DNA of 64,000 bases from the NCBI RefSeq assembly GCF_011008565.1, contig NZ_JAAIWK010000005.1:62001-126000 (forward strand), given 5' to 3'. Shown piece after piece: positions 17,617 to 25,856 of the stretch (position 1 is the stretch's first letter; each line of letters starts with the position of its first letter). Source of the DNA: Heyndrickxia ginsengihumi. Lineage in GTDB: Bacteria; Bacillota; Bacilli; Bacillales; Bacillaceae_C. Both the position numbers and the translations under genes were made by a program. A model generated the notes under the pieces. That model saw only the letters and a list, made by a program, of their open reading frames with translations, made no database searches and was not told the DNA's origin.

Positions 17617-18769
17617 ATTATTTGGATATAGACGTCCGGATGGCAGCGTAGGTATTCGCAATCATGTTTTAATATTACCGACCATTACATGTGCTACACA
17701 AACAGCTCAAAGAATTACAGAGCTAGTGGATGGTACAGTCACATTTATTCATCAGCATGGATGTGCACAAGTTGGTGTAGATTATGAACAAACGTTTAGA
17801 ACGTATGTCGGGATGGGGGCTAATCCAAATGTATATGGTGTAATCGTTCTTGGGTTAGGCTGTGAAACCCATCAGGCTTATCGTATTGCTGCCAAAGTTA
17901 AAGAAACTGGCAAACCTGTTGACGTAGTATCCATCCAAGAGCAAGGAAGTACTCTGGATGCGATTGCAAAAGGTGCAAAAATTGCTGTGAGAATGGTGCA
18001 AGAGGCCTCTATGCAACAGCGAGTTCCGATTGATTTTAGCGATTTGATTATTGGAACGGAATGTGGCGGATCCGATGCTTGTTCAGGATTATCAGCTAAT
18101 CCGGCTGTTGGCGAAGTCAGTGATATGATTGTCGATCTTGGAGGAACAGCAATCTTGGCTGAAACGACTGAACTGATTGGTGCAGAGCATTTACTGGCGG
18201 CAAGAGCTGTTAATGATCAGGTGAAAAAGCGGGCGTACGAGGTTATTGAGGCGATGGAAAAACGCTCAATTCAAATGGGGGTAGATATCCGCACTGGAAA
18301 TCCGAGTCCAGGAAATATGCGAGGCGGCTTAAGTACACTAGAAGAAAAATCATTAGGTGCTGCTAAAAAGGCAGGAAGCCGGCCGTTGCAGGAATTAATC
18401 AATTATGCGGAACGTCCTACAAAAAAAGGGTTAGTATGGATGGATACCCCAGGACATGATATTGAACAGCTGACAGGAATGATTGCCGGTGGTGCGCAAA
18501 TTGTGTTATTTACAAGCGGTCGAGGAACACCAACCGGTTCACCTATAGCGCCTACGATTAAAATTTCTACAAATACGGCAATGTTCGAGCGAATGAATGA
18601 CAATATGGATATTAACGCGGGTACAGTTATTGAAGGAAAAGAAACCCCGAGAGAAGTGGCAGCCAAGATGTTAGATGAAATTGTGGAAGTATGCTCTGGC
18701 AAAAAAACAAAGGCCGAAATATTGAAGCAATATGATTTTGGCATATGGAGAATTGGCCCAACATTTTAA
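17594..18769 (+). CDS. UxaA-family altronate/galactarate-type dehydratase, large subunit
   Basis: The 391-residue protein has the Fe-dependent UxaA/GarD C-terminal fold: GYRRPDGSVGIRNHVL at the N-terminus, HQHGCAQVG, TECGGSDACSG and the closing MDTPGHDIEQLTG and GRGTPTGSPIAPTIK motifs. It should dehydrate a sugar acid to a 2-keto-3-deoxy acid, the substrate of the YagE-like aldolase in the same cluster. The start is GTG 17594 behind AGGAAGGGG. The large subunit of (R)-sulfolactate sulfo-lyase (SuyB) is homologous, but the residues around the C-terminal motif look more like the sugar-acid enzymes. Confidence 0.84.
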   Translation: MTELVENKLFGYRRPDGSVGIRNHVLILPTITCATQTAQRITELVDGTVTFIHQHGCAQVGVDYEQTFRTYVGMGANPNVYGVIVLGLGCETHQAYRIAAKVKETGKPVDVVSIQEQGSTLDAIAKGAKIAVRMVQEASMQQRVPIDFSDLIIGTECGGSDACSGLSANPAVGEVSDMIVDLGGTAILAETTELIGAEHLLAARAVNDQVKKRAYEVIEAMEKRSIQMGVDIRTGNPSPGNMRGGLSTLEEKSLGAAKKAGSRPLQELINYAERPTKKGLVWMDTPGHDIEQLTGMIAGGAQIVLFTSGRGTPTGSPIAPTIKISTNTAMFERMNDNMDINAGTVIEGKETPREVAAKMLDEIVEVCSGKKTKAEILKQYDFGIWRIGPTF

Positions 18770-18774
18770 ATATT

Positions 18775-18822
18775 GGTGCCTGACCCCTTCTTTGCGTTAA
18801 TGCAAAGAAGGGGTCAGGCACC
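18775..18822. repeat. Palindromic repeat copy 5 between dehydratase and dehydrogenase
   Basis: A perfect 21-base-arm hairpin begins with GGTGCCTGACCCCTTCTTTGC and closes with its complement around GTTAAT. There is no T-run after it; instead AAAGGAGG follows within 4 bases and serves the next gene. It may stabilise or attenuate the message rather than fully terminate. Confidence 0.85.
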
Positions 18823-18837
18823 GCAAAGGAGGAAAAT

Positions 18838-19839
18838 ATGGGATATCAAGTCGTCGTTACGGATTATGATTATAAAGATGTGAATGTTGAAAGGGAATTG
18901 ATGCAAAAGCATGGAATTGAATTGATTACGGCCCAATGCCGGACAGAAGAAGAAGTGATTCAAGCAGCGAGGGAAGCAGATGGGATACTAAATCAATATG
19001 CACCGATTACGAAACAGGTCATTGAGCAGCTAGACCATTGCAAAGTAATTGCTCGATATGGTGTTGGCGTCAATACGATTGATGTGGATGAGGCAACGAG
19101 AAAAGGAATCATTGTTAGCAATGTAACAGATTATTGTTTGGATGAGGTTGCGGATCACAGTTTGGCATTACTGCTAGCTTTAGCACGGAAAATTACAATT
19201 CTGGATCAAGCTGTCAAACATCACAATTGGGATGTTACTGTTGCAAAGCCTGTGTTCAGATTAAAGGATAGGATATTAGGATTGGTCGGATTCGGAAATA
19301 TTCCACAAGCATTAGCTAGAAAGGCAAAACAGTTAGGATTCCAAATTCTTGCTTATGATCCATTCATTCCTTTGTCAACAGCCTCTACGTTAGGCGTCCA
19401 ACTTGTCCAATTCGAAGAGCTTTTTCGAAGATCCGATTTTATTTCCGTCCATTTGCCGTTAAACCAAAATACAAAAGGGCTCATTGGGCATAATGCATTC
19501 CAAATTATGAAAAAGGATGCCTTTTTGATTAATACATCAAGAGGACCTGTTATTAATGAGTCAGCGCTTATTCAGGCACTAACCGAGAAAAAAATTGCTG
19601 GTGCTGCTTTAGACGTAGTAGAAGAAGAACCTATTTCTCATCAAAATCCGCTGCTCGAGATGGATAATGTGATTTTAACGCCTCATGCAGCATATTATTC
19701 AGAACAATCTCAAATAGAGTTAAAGAGTAAGAGTGCGCAAAATATTATAGATGTGCTAAGTGGATATTATCCAGATTATATTGTGAATCCTTCTATAAAA
19801 AGCACGGTAAAGCTACAAAATAAATCATCTTATATGTAA
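18838..19839 (+). CDS. D-isomer-specific 2-hydroxyacid dehydrogenase (CtBP-like)
   Basis: The 333-residue NAD-dependent enzyme has ARYGVGVNTID in the substrate domain, the Rossmann motif LVGFGNIPQAL, catalytic arginine in NTSRGPVINES, glutamate in VVEEEP and histidine in TPHAAYYSEQ, all intact. It may reduce hydroxypyruvate, glyoxylate or another 2-oxo acid from the sugar-acid module. AAAGGAGG at 18826-18833 supports ATG 18838. It is the last gene of the module and ends in a compact terminator. Confidence 0.85.
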   Translation: MGYQVVVTDYDYKDVNVERELMQKHGIELITAQCRTEEEVIQAAREADGILNQYAPITKQVIEQLDHCKVIARYGVGVNTIDVDEATRKGIIVSNVTDYCLDEVADHSLALLLALARKITILDQAVKHHNWDVTVAKPVFRLKDRILGLVGFGNIPQALARKAKQLGFQILAYDPFIPLSTASTLGVQLVQFEELFRRSDFISVHLPLNQNTKGLIGHNAFQIMKKDAFLINTSRGPVINESALIQALTEKKIAGAALDVVEEEPISHQNPLLEMDNVILTPHAAYYSEQSQIELKSKSAQNIIDVLSGYYPDYIVNPSIKSTVKLQNKSSYM

Positions 19840-19850
19840 AATGAAATTTT

Positions 19851-19873
19851 AGCATCCTCGAGGGTGCTTTTTT
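19851..19873 (+). terminator. Rho-independent terminator
   Basis: The stem AGCATCCT / AGGGTGCT (one G-T pair) with a CG loop is followed by a T-run. It lies 12 bp after the dehydrogenase stop and faces the convergent IclR gene. Confidence 0.85.
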
Positions 19874-19917
19874 CTTATAATAAAGGCAATCAAAGATATA
19901 GACAGAAAGAAAGGCTA

Positions 19918-20676
19918 TTATTCCATATGACCGGTGTATTCTGATAAATGATTAGCCAGGTTCAATATTTCAGTAATAGCACGTTCTTTTTTTTCTTTCC
20001 AGCTGCCTTCTAGCATCGTAAAACTAACAGCAGCAATCATATGGTTCTCATAATTCCATATAGGTGCAGCTACACAATAGAAATCCTTCGTTGCTTCTCG
20101 TTGCTCAAAAACATAACCGTTTTCCTTTATATATTGTAATTGCTCCCATAATGCTTGGCGAGTTTTTACTGTATATGGTGTTAAAGGTTCTAAAGGTTCA
20201 TCAGGATACAATTCAATCAATTGTTTATATGTAAATTGTGAAAGCAGCACTTTTCCTAAAGAAGGTGCATGTGCGGGCAGAGTCATTCCGGGATCTGTTG
20301 CAATCCTAATAGGAGACTGGCTTTCCTGCTTTGCTAAGTAAAAAATATGTTTATCGTTTAATATCGCTAATTGCGCTGTTTCTCCTATCCGTTCGACATA
20401 TAAAGGAGCGATTTGATGAAATATTTCCACTAGATCAAGTTGATGAAAATAAGAGGCGCTAAACATTCCCATTGCTAATCCAAGAGCATAAGTACCATCC
20501 TTTTCCTTTTTCACCCAATGTAGATCTTCAAGTGTATTTAGCAATGAAAACATAGAACTTTTATTAATGTTTAACTCATTAGATAAATCAATTAGCCGAT
20601 ATTGTCTAGGGTGGTTGGCAAGTATTTTTAAAATGGAATCAGCTCGTTCTATTGCAGGAACCCAATATTTTTTCAT
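19918..20676 (-). CDS. IclR-family transcriptional regulator
   Basis: The 252-residue protein has an N-terminal helix-turn-helix (about 20-45, RLIDLSNELNINKSSMFSLL) and an IclR effector domain with HAPSLGKVLLSQ in the expected loop. It is convergent with the UxaA-containing module and likely regulates it, since no other regulator lies within that module. It differs clearly from the IclR protein at 8.7 kb. Confidence 0.86.
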   Translation of the reverse strand: MKKYWVPAIERADSILKILANHPRQYRLIDLSNELNINKSSMFSLLNTLEDLHWVKKEKDGTYALGLAMGMFSASYFHQLDLVEIFHQIAPLYVERIGETAQLAILNDKHIFYLAKQESQSPIRIATDPGMTLPAHAPSLGKVLLSQFTYKQLIELYPDEPLEPLTPYTVKTRQALWEQLQYIKENGYVFEQREATKDFYCVAAPIWNYENHMIAAVSFTMLEGSWKEKKERAITEILNLANHLSEYTGHME

Positions 20677-20746
20677 CTGTATTCTCCAATTCTAAAAGCC
20701 TATTTTTTTTACCAATTTATCATATCAAATATAAAAATGACAATGC

Positions 20747-20796
20747 AGGTGCCTGACCCCTTTTTGGGTTTAAAGCCAAAAAGGGGTCAGGCACCT
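20747..20796. repeat. Palindromic repeat copy 6
   Basis: The arms AGGTGCCTGACCCCTTTTTGG and complement surround a TTAAAG centre. Unlike the other copies it lies between two divergent gene starts (IclR and the DUF4395 gene), so it cannot simply be a terminator for an adjacent gene and shows the element inserts independently of gene ends. Confidence 0.85.
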
Positions 20797-20861
20797 TTTC
20801 AATTTTTAAATAATTAGATAAAATTAAACTGAATAAATCCAATTAGAAAGATGGGGATTGT

Positions 20862-21287
20862 ATGGATGAACATGTTCGATCTATTCCACGTCCATTAGTT
20901 CGAACAAATCAGTGGGTTATTGTCCTTAGTGTTTTGGCTACATGGTTAACTCATCAAGAATGGTTTTTACTGATTCCGCTCATTTCAGGGCTTTGTGGAT
21001 TGTTATTTCAATTTAATCCAATTATGCGTTTAGCGAAATTATTTTTGCGAAGAAATCCAAAAGAGTATATTCCTGAAGAATGGGGGCAGCAGCAATTTAA
21101 TCAAAAAATTGCCGTTATTTGTTTAGCACTTGGGTTTATTGGATTTTTACTCGGATGGAATATCGTTGGTTATATATTTACGATTCTTGTGGCTTTAGCG
21201 GCTTTTATTGCTATTTTAGGTTTTTGCATTGGCTGTTTTCTCCATTATCAATGGAAGCAATATAAATATCGAAGATCAAATTCATAA
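20862..21287 (+). CDS. DUF4395-family membrane protein
   Basis: The 141-residue protein has the motif IPRPLVRTNQW at its N-terminus and four predicted hydrophobic segments in two pairs (about 18-46 and 85-125), matching DUF4395. The function of the family is not known to me. It ends in a basic tail. It appears to be a single-gene unit with a hairpin after it. Confidence 0.75.
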   Translation: MDEHVRSIPRPLVRTNQWVIVLSVLATWLTHQEWFLLIPLISGLCGLLFQFNPIMRLAKLFLRRNPKEYIPEEWGQQQFNQKIAVICLALGFIGFLLGWNIVGYIFTILVALAAFIAILGFCIGCFLHYQWKQYKYRRSNS

Positions 21288-21329
21288 ACTTAAGTGTATG
21301 ATTGATTTTCAGTATATGAGGGCTCTCGA

Positions 21330-21370
21330 CTAAAAGAAATAAGTATATCTTTTAGATCGGGCTCTTTTTT
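21330..21370 (+). terminator. Probable terminator after DUF4395 gene
   Basis: The 8-bp stem CTAAAAGA / TCTTTTAG is followed after 11 bases by TTTTTT. The distance to the T-run is longer than usual, so efficiency is uncertain. Confidence 0.5.
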
Positions 21371-21476
21371 ATTTAAAAAATTTCATTGCTTCAACGTTTT
21401 TCTTTCAATAAATATATATACATTTTTTGAGCATACTACAATTTAGACTTAATAAAGTGTGGAAGGAGTTTATTAA

Positions 21477-21629
21477 ATGTTTAATAAGAAAAAAGAAAAT
21501 GAACCTACGATTGCTCCAGGAATGGATGATCAAGAGGAATTGAATCAAAGTGCTACAGAGGAAGAAATTGAAGAAGGAGAATATACAAGTGTTACAACAT
21601 TTTCATGGGACGAAGTAGATCCAAGCTAA
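21477..21629 (+). CDS. Small acidic protein of unknown function (50 aa)
   Basis: A strong GGAAGGAG precedes ATG 21477, and the frame encodes 50 residues: a short basic head (MFNKKKEN), a long acidic middle and the tail TTFSWDEVDPS. I do not recognise the family. A hairpin lies directly after, before a convergent small gene. The ribosome site and codon usage argue for a real gene. Confidence 0.6.
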   Translation: MFNKKKENEPTIAPGMDDQEELNQSATEEEIEEGEYTSVTTFSWDEVDPS

Positions 21630-21665
21630 AGACTTGGACAATCAAAATTAGAAAATATCTTAATA

Positions 21666-21698
21666 GTCCGCAATTATTTTTGTCTAATAATTGCGGAC
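21666..21698. terminator. Hairpin between convergent small genes
   Basis: The stem GTCCGCAATTAT / ATAATTGCGGAC with a 9-base loop separates the two convergent small genes. No clear T-run follows on either strand, but the stem is long and could terminate both transcripts. Confidence 0.65.
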
Positions 21699-21710
21699 AG
21701 GCAGTTCTCC

Positions 21711-21917
21711 CTATTCTGGCTCTACATTCTCATTATTGCTACTTTCACTTACTTCATCTAATTGCCTTTGTTGCGGCCTCCAAAAGAAGTCCCAAGGATC
21801 TCGCCGTGGCTGCTCGTTATCATCGTTATTATTGCCTTCATTAATAATCTCAACTTCCTGTGCATGGATGACAAGTTTATCAACATGAATCACTTTTTCT
21901 CTTTTACCCTCAGACAT
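21711..21917 (-). CDS. Small conserved-looking protein of unknown function (68 aa)
   Basis: On the minus strand an excellent AAAGGAGG site precedes an ATG encoding 68 residues. The N-terminal half GKREKVIHVDKLVIHAQEV looks like a structured beta segment; then come an Asn/Asp stretch, RRDPWDFFW and an acidic tail. I believe similar small proteins occur in spore-forming bacilli but cannot name one. It is convergent with the acidic 50-residue gene. Confidence 0.65.
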   Translation of the reverse strand: MSEGKREKVIHVDKLVIHAQEVEIINEGNNNDDNEQPRRDPWDFFWRPQQRQLDEVSESSNNENVEPE

Positions 21918-22130
21918 TTTTATTTTCCTCCTTTAAATGTATTTCATGTAAAATAAGTTGTACTAATGGTAAATGACTAACTACTTCTATGTTATGTATG
22001 ATTCATTAATCGGAATGGTTAAAAGCACAGGGCTAATGCGGAAAGATTTGCGGGGTGCTTGTATATATAAATGATTTTTTTATTTTAAGACTGTTGTTTT
22101 ATTACGGATAAGAATTTTCCCTTATGCTAA

Positions 22131-22168
22131 AGAAACCTAAGTTCTATTTCTTTAGAACTCAGGTTTCT
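22131..22168. terminator. Hairpin downstream of iolR
   Basis: Arms AGAAACCTAAGTTCT and AGAACTCAGGTTTCT (one mismatch) form a strong hairpin about 60 bp beyond the iolR stop. A short T-run follows on the minus strand. It probably ends the iolR transcript. Confidence 0.65.
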
Positions 22169-22228
22169 AAGTAAAAAAGAATCGTTATTTTAGATTCGAT
22201 TCATAACTACATATATTAGCCAACAATA

Positions 22229-22984
22229 CTAATTAGCAATCGTCAGGTTAATTCCATTTTCTTTTGCATATTCTTCATAGCTCTTATCTGGCATTGCATC
22301 AGTAATTAAATAATCAATTTGATCCAATGTACAATAAGTCATCAAGGCTGATTTATCAAATTTATAATGATCAACTAATAAATAAACTTTGGCACTTTTT
22401 TCAACAACTATTTGTTTAATCTGGCTTTCAAGCGGTGATGAATTTGTTACTCCATTCGTAATCGATACGCCAGTTGAGGCCATGAATGCCTTATTAATAT
22501 TATAGGTATTAAACAATTCCATATTTTTAATGGTTGCAAATGACTTGGTAGTTCGTTCGAGTATTCCCCCGGTGGAAATGACATTTAAACTTTCGTAAGG
22601 AAGGGAATTAATAATAAAATCAAGATTGTTTGTAATGACCGTGATTTGCTTTGTTTTAAGGTATTCAAGCATCTCTACAGTGGTAGTTCCAGAATCTATA
22701 AAAATGATATCCCCATCCTCAACAAAATTAGCCGCTCTTTTTGCAATTAATTTTTTTAATTGCTGATTTCGTGCCGTTCTATCTGTAAATGGCTCAAGCG
22801 AAGTATGATTTACTGATACTCCACCATACACTTTTTTAATTTCTCCGCTATCTACTAATTCTTGGATGTCGCGTCTAATCGTGTTTTTCGATACATCAAA
22901 CTTTTTAACTAGCTCATCTAATGATACCGTTTGATGTTCAAAAACATAATCTCGAATTAAGTTAATTCGTTTTGTTTTTAACAT
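22229..22984 (-). CDS. iolR: Inositol operon repressor, DeoR family
   Basis: The 251-residue protein has the DeoR helix-turn-helix TVSLDELVKKFDVSKNTIRRDI (about 19-40) and effector-domain motifs IFIDSGTTTVEML and ASTGVSITNGVTNSS. These match my memory of B. subtilis IolR closely. It should repress the iol genes until 2-deoxy-5-keto-gluconate-6-phosphate accumulates. It is divergent from iolA, as in B. subtilis, across a 457-bp regulatory region. CCTCCCCC on the plus strand just upstream provides its ribosome site. Confidence 0.92.
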   Translation of the reverse strand: MLKTKRINLIRDYVFEHQTVSLDELVKKFDVSKNTIRRDIQELVDSGEIKKVYGGVSVNHTSLEPFTDRTARNQQLKKLIAKRAANFVEDGDIIFIDSGTTTVEMLEYLKTKQITVITNNLDFIINSLPYESLNVISTGGILERTTKSFATIKNMELFNTYNINKAFMASTGVSITNGVTNSSPLESQIKQIVVEKSAKVYLLVDHYKFDKSALMTYCTLDQIDYLITDAMPDKSYEEYAKENGINLTIAN

Positions 22985-23080
22985 AATATCCTCCCCCTTT
23001 AATAGAATAATTTTTCAAAAAAATGATTATATACATTATTTTTTAATCTTCGCAGTGTCATTTTAAAACAAAAGACTTAA

Positions 23081-23150
23081 AAGTATTGATAAAACAATGG
23101 ATTAATTATTTATTATAGTATGTCATGTTGATAGAATAATATCAATACTT
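23081..23150. promoter_or_regulatory. Candidate IolR operators in the iolR-iolA intergenic region
   Basis: AAGTATTGAT at 23081-23090 recurs perfectly inverted as ATCAATACTT at 23141-23150; a related AATCAAAATA follows immediately. B. subtilis IolR recognises direct repeats of the type WRAYCAADARD, which the ATCAA cores resemble. The paired arrangement between divergent genes fits repression by looping. The remaining part of this AT-rich 457-bp gap holds the iolA promoter and no visible gene. Confidence 0.5.
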
Positions 23151-23288
23151 AATCAAAATATGACCATTATTTATTTGGTACATAAATAAATTCGTTCAAA
23201 TGCTTGAGATTTACTGTGAATCTTATTAAGATAGACTATTATGGATGCGGAATTCTTAAGAAAATTATAAAAAATTAGCAAAACAAGA

Positions 23289-23317
23289 TTGACTGTAAAC
23301 GGTTTTATAATTATAAT
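23289..23317 (+). promoter_or_regulatory. SigA-type promoter of the iol operon with cre-like overlap
   Basis: TTGACT at 23289-23294 and TATAAT at 23312-23317 are spaced 17 bp, near consensus. The sequence TGTAAACGGTTTTA begins inside the -35 box and resembles a degenerate cre, so CcpA may repress initiation. The leader to iolA is about 120 bases. Confidence 0.7.
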
Positions 23318-23441
23318 GTAACCATAATATTATTAAAACATATCCATAACATAACAATAATTTATGGAAATTGATATGTATAGTTAATATTCAATGCATT
23401 TCTTATTTATTAATAGCCTATTCTTAAGGGAGGAAAATGAC

Positions 23442-24917
23442 ATGGCAGAAGTAGCAGTAGAAGTTAGAAAACTCAAAAACTATATAAATGGCGAATGGGT
23501 TGAAAGCAGGACTACTCAATATGAAGACGTTTATAATCCGGCAACAAAAGAAGTAATTGCCCGTGTCCCGCTTTCTACAAGAGAAGATGTTGAATATGCT
23601 GCAAAAGTTGCTCAAGAAGCATTTGATAAATGGAAAATAGTTCCGGTCCAAAAACGCGCCCGCATTCTATTTAACTACCAACAATTGTTAACTCAGCATA
23701 AGGAGGAACTAGCTCGCTTAATTACACTTGAAAATGGAAAAAGCTTCTCGGAAGCATTAGGTGAAGTTGGCCGCGGAATTGAAAATGTGGAATTTGCAGC
23801 AGGAGCTCCTACATTAATGATGGGAGATTCTTTATCAACAATTGCTACCGATGTCGAAGTCTCCAATTATCGTTATCCAATCGGTGTAATTGGCGGTATT
23901 GCTCCTTTTAACTTTCCAATGATGGTGCCATGTTGGATGTTTCCGATGGCAATTGCAGTAGGAAATTCATTTATATTAAAACCATCTGAAAAAACCCCGC
24001 TCCTAACAGAAAAGTTGGCCGAACTTTTACAAGAAGCAGGGCTGCCAAATGGTGTATTTAATATGGTTTATGGGGCTCATGATGTTGTAAACGGCATTTT
24101 AGATCATCCTGATATTAAGGCAATTTCGTTTGTTGGTTCAAAACCTGTTGGTGAATATGTCTACAAACGTGGGAGCGAAAATTTAAAACGTGTTCAAGCG
24201 CTGACGGGGGCAAAAAACCATATCATTGTGCTAAATGATGCAGATCTAGAAGAAGCAACGACAAATATTATTAATTCAGCATTCGGATCAGCTGGTGAAC
24301 GCTGCATGGCATGTTCTGTTGTAACAGTTGAGGAAGGGATTGCAGACCAATTTATTTCTAGACTCGTTGAAAAAACGAAAAACATTCAAATGGGGAATGG
24401 CTTAGATGATGGAGTTTTACTAGGTCCTGTTATTCGTGAAGAAAACAAAAAACGTACAATTCGTTATATTGAAAAAGGAATCGAAGAGGGAGCATCCATG
24501 ATCGTTGATGGACGTGAACGTCAATCTGAAGAAGGATTCTTTATTGGACCAACCATTTTTGATCATGTAACAACTGAAATGACGATTTGGAAAGACGAAA
24601 TTTTCGCTCCAGTTTTGTCTATCATTCGTGTGGAAAACTTAAAAGAGGCAATAAAAGTAGCAAATAAATCGGAATTTGCAAATGGTTCATGTATTTTCAC
24701 AACAAATGCATCAGCAATTCGCTATTTCCGTGAAAATATTGATGCAGGGATGTTAGGTATTAACCTAGGGGTTCCAGCGCCAATGGCCTTTTTCCCATTC
24801 TCTGGTTGGAAGTCTTCATTCTATGGGACATTGCATGCGAATGGTAAAGATAGTGTCGATTTTTATACACATAAAAAAGTAGTAACAGCGCGCTACAAAG
24901 CACCTTCATTTGAATAA
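23442..24917 (+). CDS. iolA: Methylmalonate-semialdehyde/malonate-semialdehyde dehydrogenase (CoA-acylating)
   Basis: The 491-residue aldehyde dehydrogenase has the catalytic cysteine at Cys288 in [10 protein letters not shown], the signature of CoA-dependent MMSDH enzymes. It converts malonic semialdehyde to acetyl-CoA and CO2, the last inositol step. AAGGGAGG at 23427-23434 selects ATG 23442. It is the first gene of the operon and is followed by a long hairpin before iolB. Confidence 0.95.
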   Translation: MAEVAVEVRKLKNYINGEWVESRTTQYEDVYNPATKEVIARVPLSTREDVEYAAKVAQEAFDKWKIVPVQKRARILFNYQQLLTQHKEELARLITLENGKSFSEALGEVGRGIENVEFAAGAPTLMMGDSLSTIATDVEVSNYRYPIGVIGGIAPFNFPMMVPCWMFPMAIAVGNSFILKPSEKTPLLTEKLAELLQEAGLPNGVFNMVYGAHDVVNGILDHPDIKAISFVGSKPVGEYVYKRGSENLKRVQALTGAKNHIIVLNDADLEEATTNIINSAFGSAGERCMACSVVTVEEGIADQFISRLVEKTKNIQMGNGLDDGVLLGPVIREENKKRTIRYIEKGIEEGASMIVDGRERQSEEGFFIGPTIFDHVTTEMTIWKDEIFAPVLSIIRVENLKEAIKVANKSEFANGSCIFTTNASAIRYFRENIDAGMLGINLGVPAPMAFFPFSGWKSSFYGTLHANGKDSVDFYTHKKVVTARYKAPSFE

Positions 24918-24940
24918 AGCATTTCATTTTTTACTGATAG

Positions 24941-24971
24941 TATGCATGTGCGTTCTATTTGCACATGCATA
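24941..24971 (+). other. Perfect mRNA hairpin between iolA and iolB
   Basis: The 11-bp perfect stem TATGCATGTGC / GCACATGCATA has a 9-base loop and no T-run. It lies 23 bp after iolA. It could protect or process the message so that iolA and the rest of the operon are expressed at different levels. Confidence 0.65.
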
Positions 24972-25017
24972 TGTATGATATCCCGATAAGGTTCAAAAAC
25001 AATGAGGAGGTAGAAAA

Positions 25018-25836
25018 ATGAGCCGTCTTCTCCGAAAACCTAGTAATATTGAGCAATCTAATGGTGTTACGATTGTCCATGAAGTGAAGAAGGAAAATTC
25101 TCCTTTGCAATATGTTGAATTTAGAATAGTAGAATTGGATCAAAATGCTAAATATACGGAAGTGCTTGGCAAACAGGAATGCTGTATTGTTGCATTAACA
25201 GGTAAAATAAGTGTCACAGATGGTGAGCAGTCGTTTAACAATATTGGGAGGAGGATGGAAACTGTTTTCGAACAGAGGCCAACAGACAGTGTGTATATCT
25301 CCAATGATCGCCGTTTCGAAATAAAGGCAGTTAGTCACGCGCGTATAGCACTCTGCTATTCTCCATCAGAAAACCAATTACCAACGAGATTGATAAAAGC
25401 TGAGGATAATACTGTTGAGAGAAGAGGAAAGGGGAATAATAAACGGCTAGTTTTTAATATTTTACCTGATTCAGATCCATCTGCGAACAGTGTACTTGTC
25501 GTTGAAGTATTTACAGAAAGCGGTAACTGGTCAAGTTATCCGCCTCATAAACATGATCGGGATAACCTACCAAATGAATCATTATTAGAAGAGATTTATT
25601 ATCATGAGATGAACCCAAAACAAGGATTTGTTTTTCAACGCGTATATAACGATGATCGCTCGCTTGATGAAACAATGACTGTCGAACATGGAAATGTCGT
25701 GCTTGTTCCAGAAGGTTATCATCCTGTAGGTGTACCCGAAGGCTATACATCTTATTATTTAAATGTAATGGCAGGACCAAAACGTACTTGGAAATTCTAC
25801 AATGATCCTGATCATGAGTGGATATTAGAACGTTAA
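25018..25836 (+). CDS. iolB: 5-deoxy-glucuronate isomerase
   Basis: The 272-residue bicupin isomerase has the metal-site cluster SSYPPHKHD and a downstream Glu/His (EEIYYHEMNP), plus the second-half motif GNVVLVPEGYHPVGVPEGY. It converts 5-deoxy-glucuronate to 2-deoxy-5-keto-gluconate. GAGGAGG precedes ATG 25018. Gene order and length match B. subtilis IolB. Confidence 0.94.
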   Translation: MSRLLRKPSNIEQSNGVTIVHEVKKENSPLQYVEFRIVELDQNAKYTEVLGKQECCIVALTGKISVTDGEQSFNNIGRRMETVFEQRPTDSVYISNDRRFEIKAVSHARIALCYSPSENQLPTRLIKAEDNTVERRGKGNNKRLVFNILPDSDPSANSVLVVEVFTESGNWSSYPPHKHDRDNLPNESLLEEIYYHEMNPKQGFVFQRVYNDDRSLDETMTVEHGNVVLVPEGYHPVGVPEGYTSYYLNVMAGPKRTWKFYNDPDHEWILER

Positions 25837-25856
25837 AGGTGAGGAGCTGTTATCAA

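Noticed and set aside
17311-18769. Calling the split UxaA pair sulfolactate sulfo-lyase (suyAB)
   Set aside because: C-terminal motifs fit sugar-acid dehydratases better, and the YagE-like aldolase in the same cluster needs a keto-deoxy acid. Kept only as an alternative.
3385-20796. Repeated palindromes considered as a CRISPR array
   Set aside because: Copies are kilobases apart, lie between genes, have no regular spacers and no cas genes are near.
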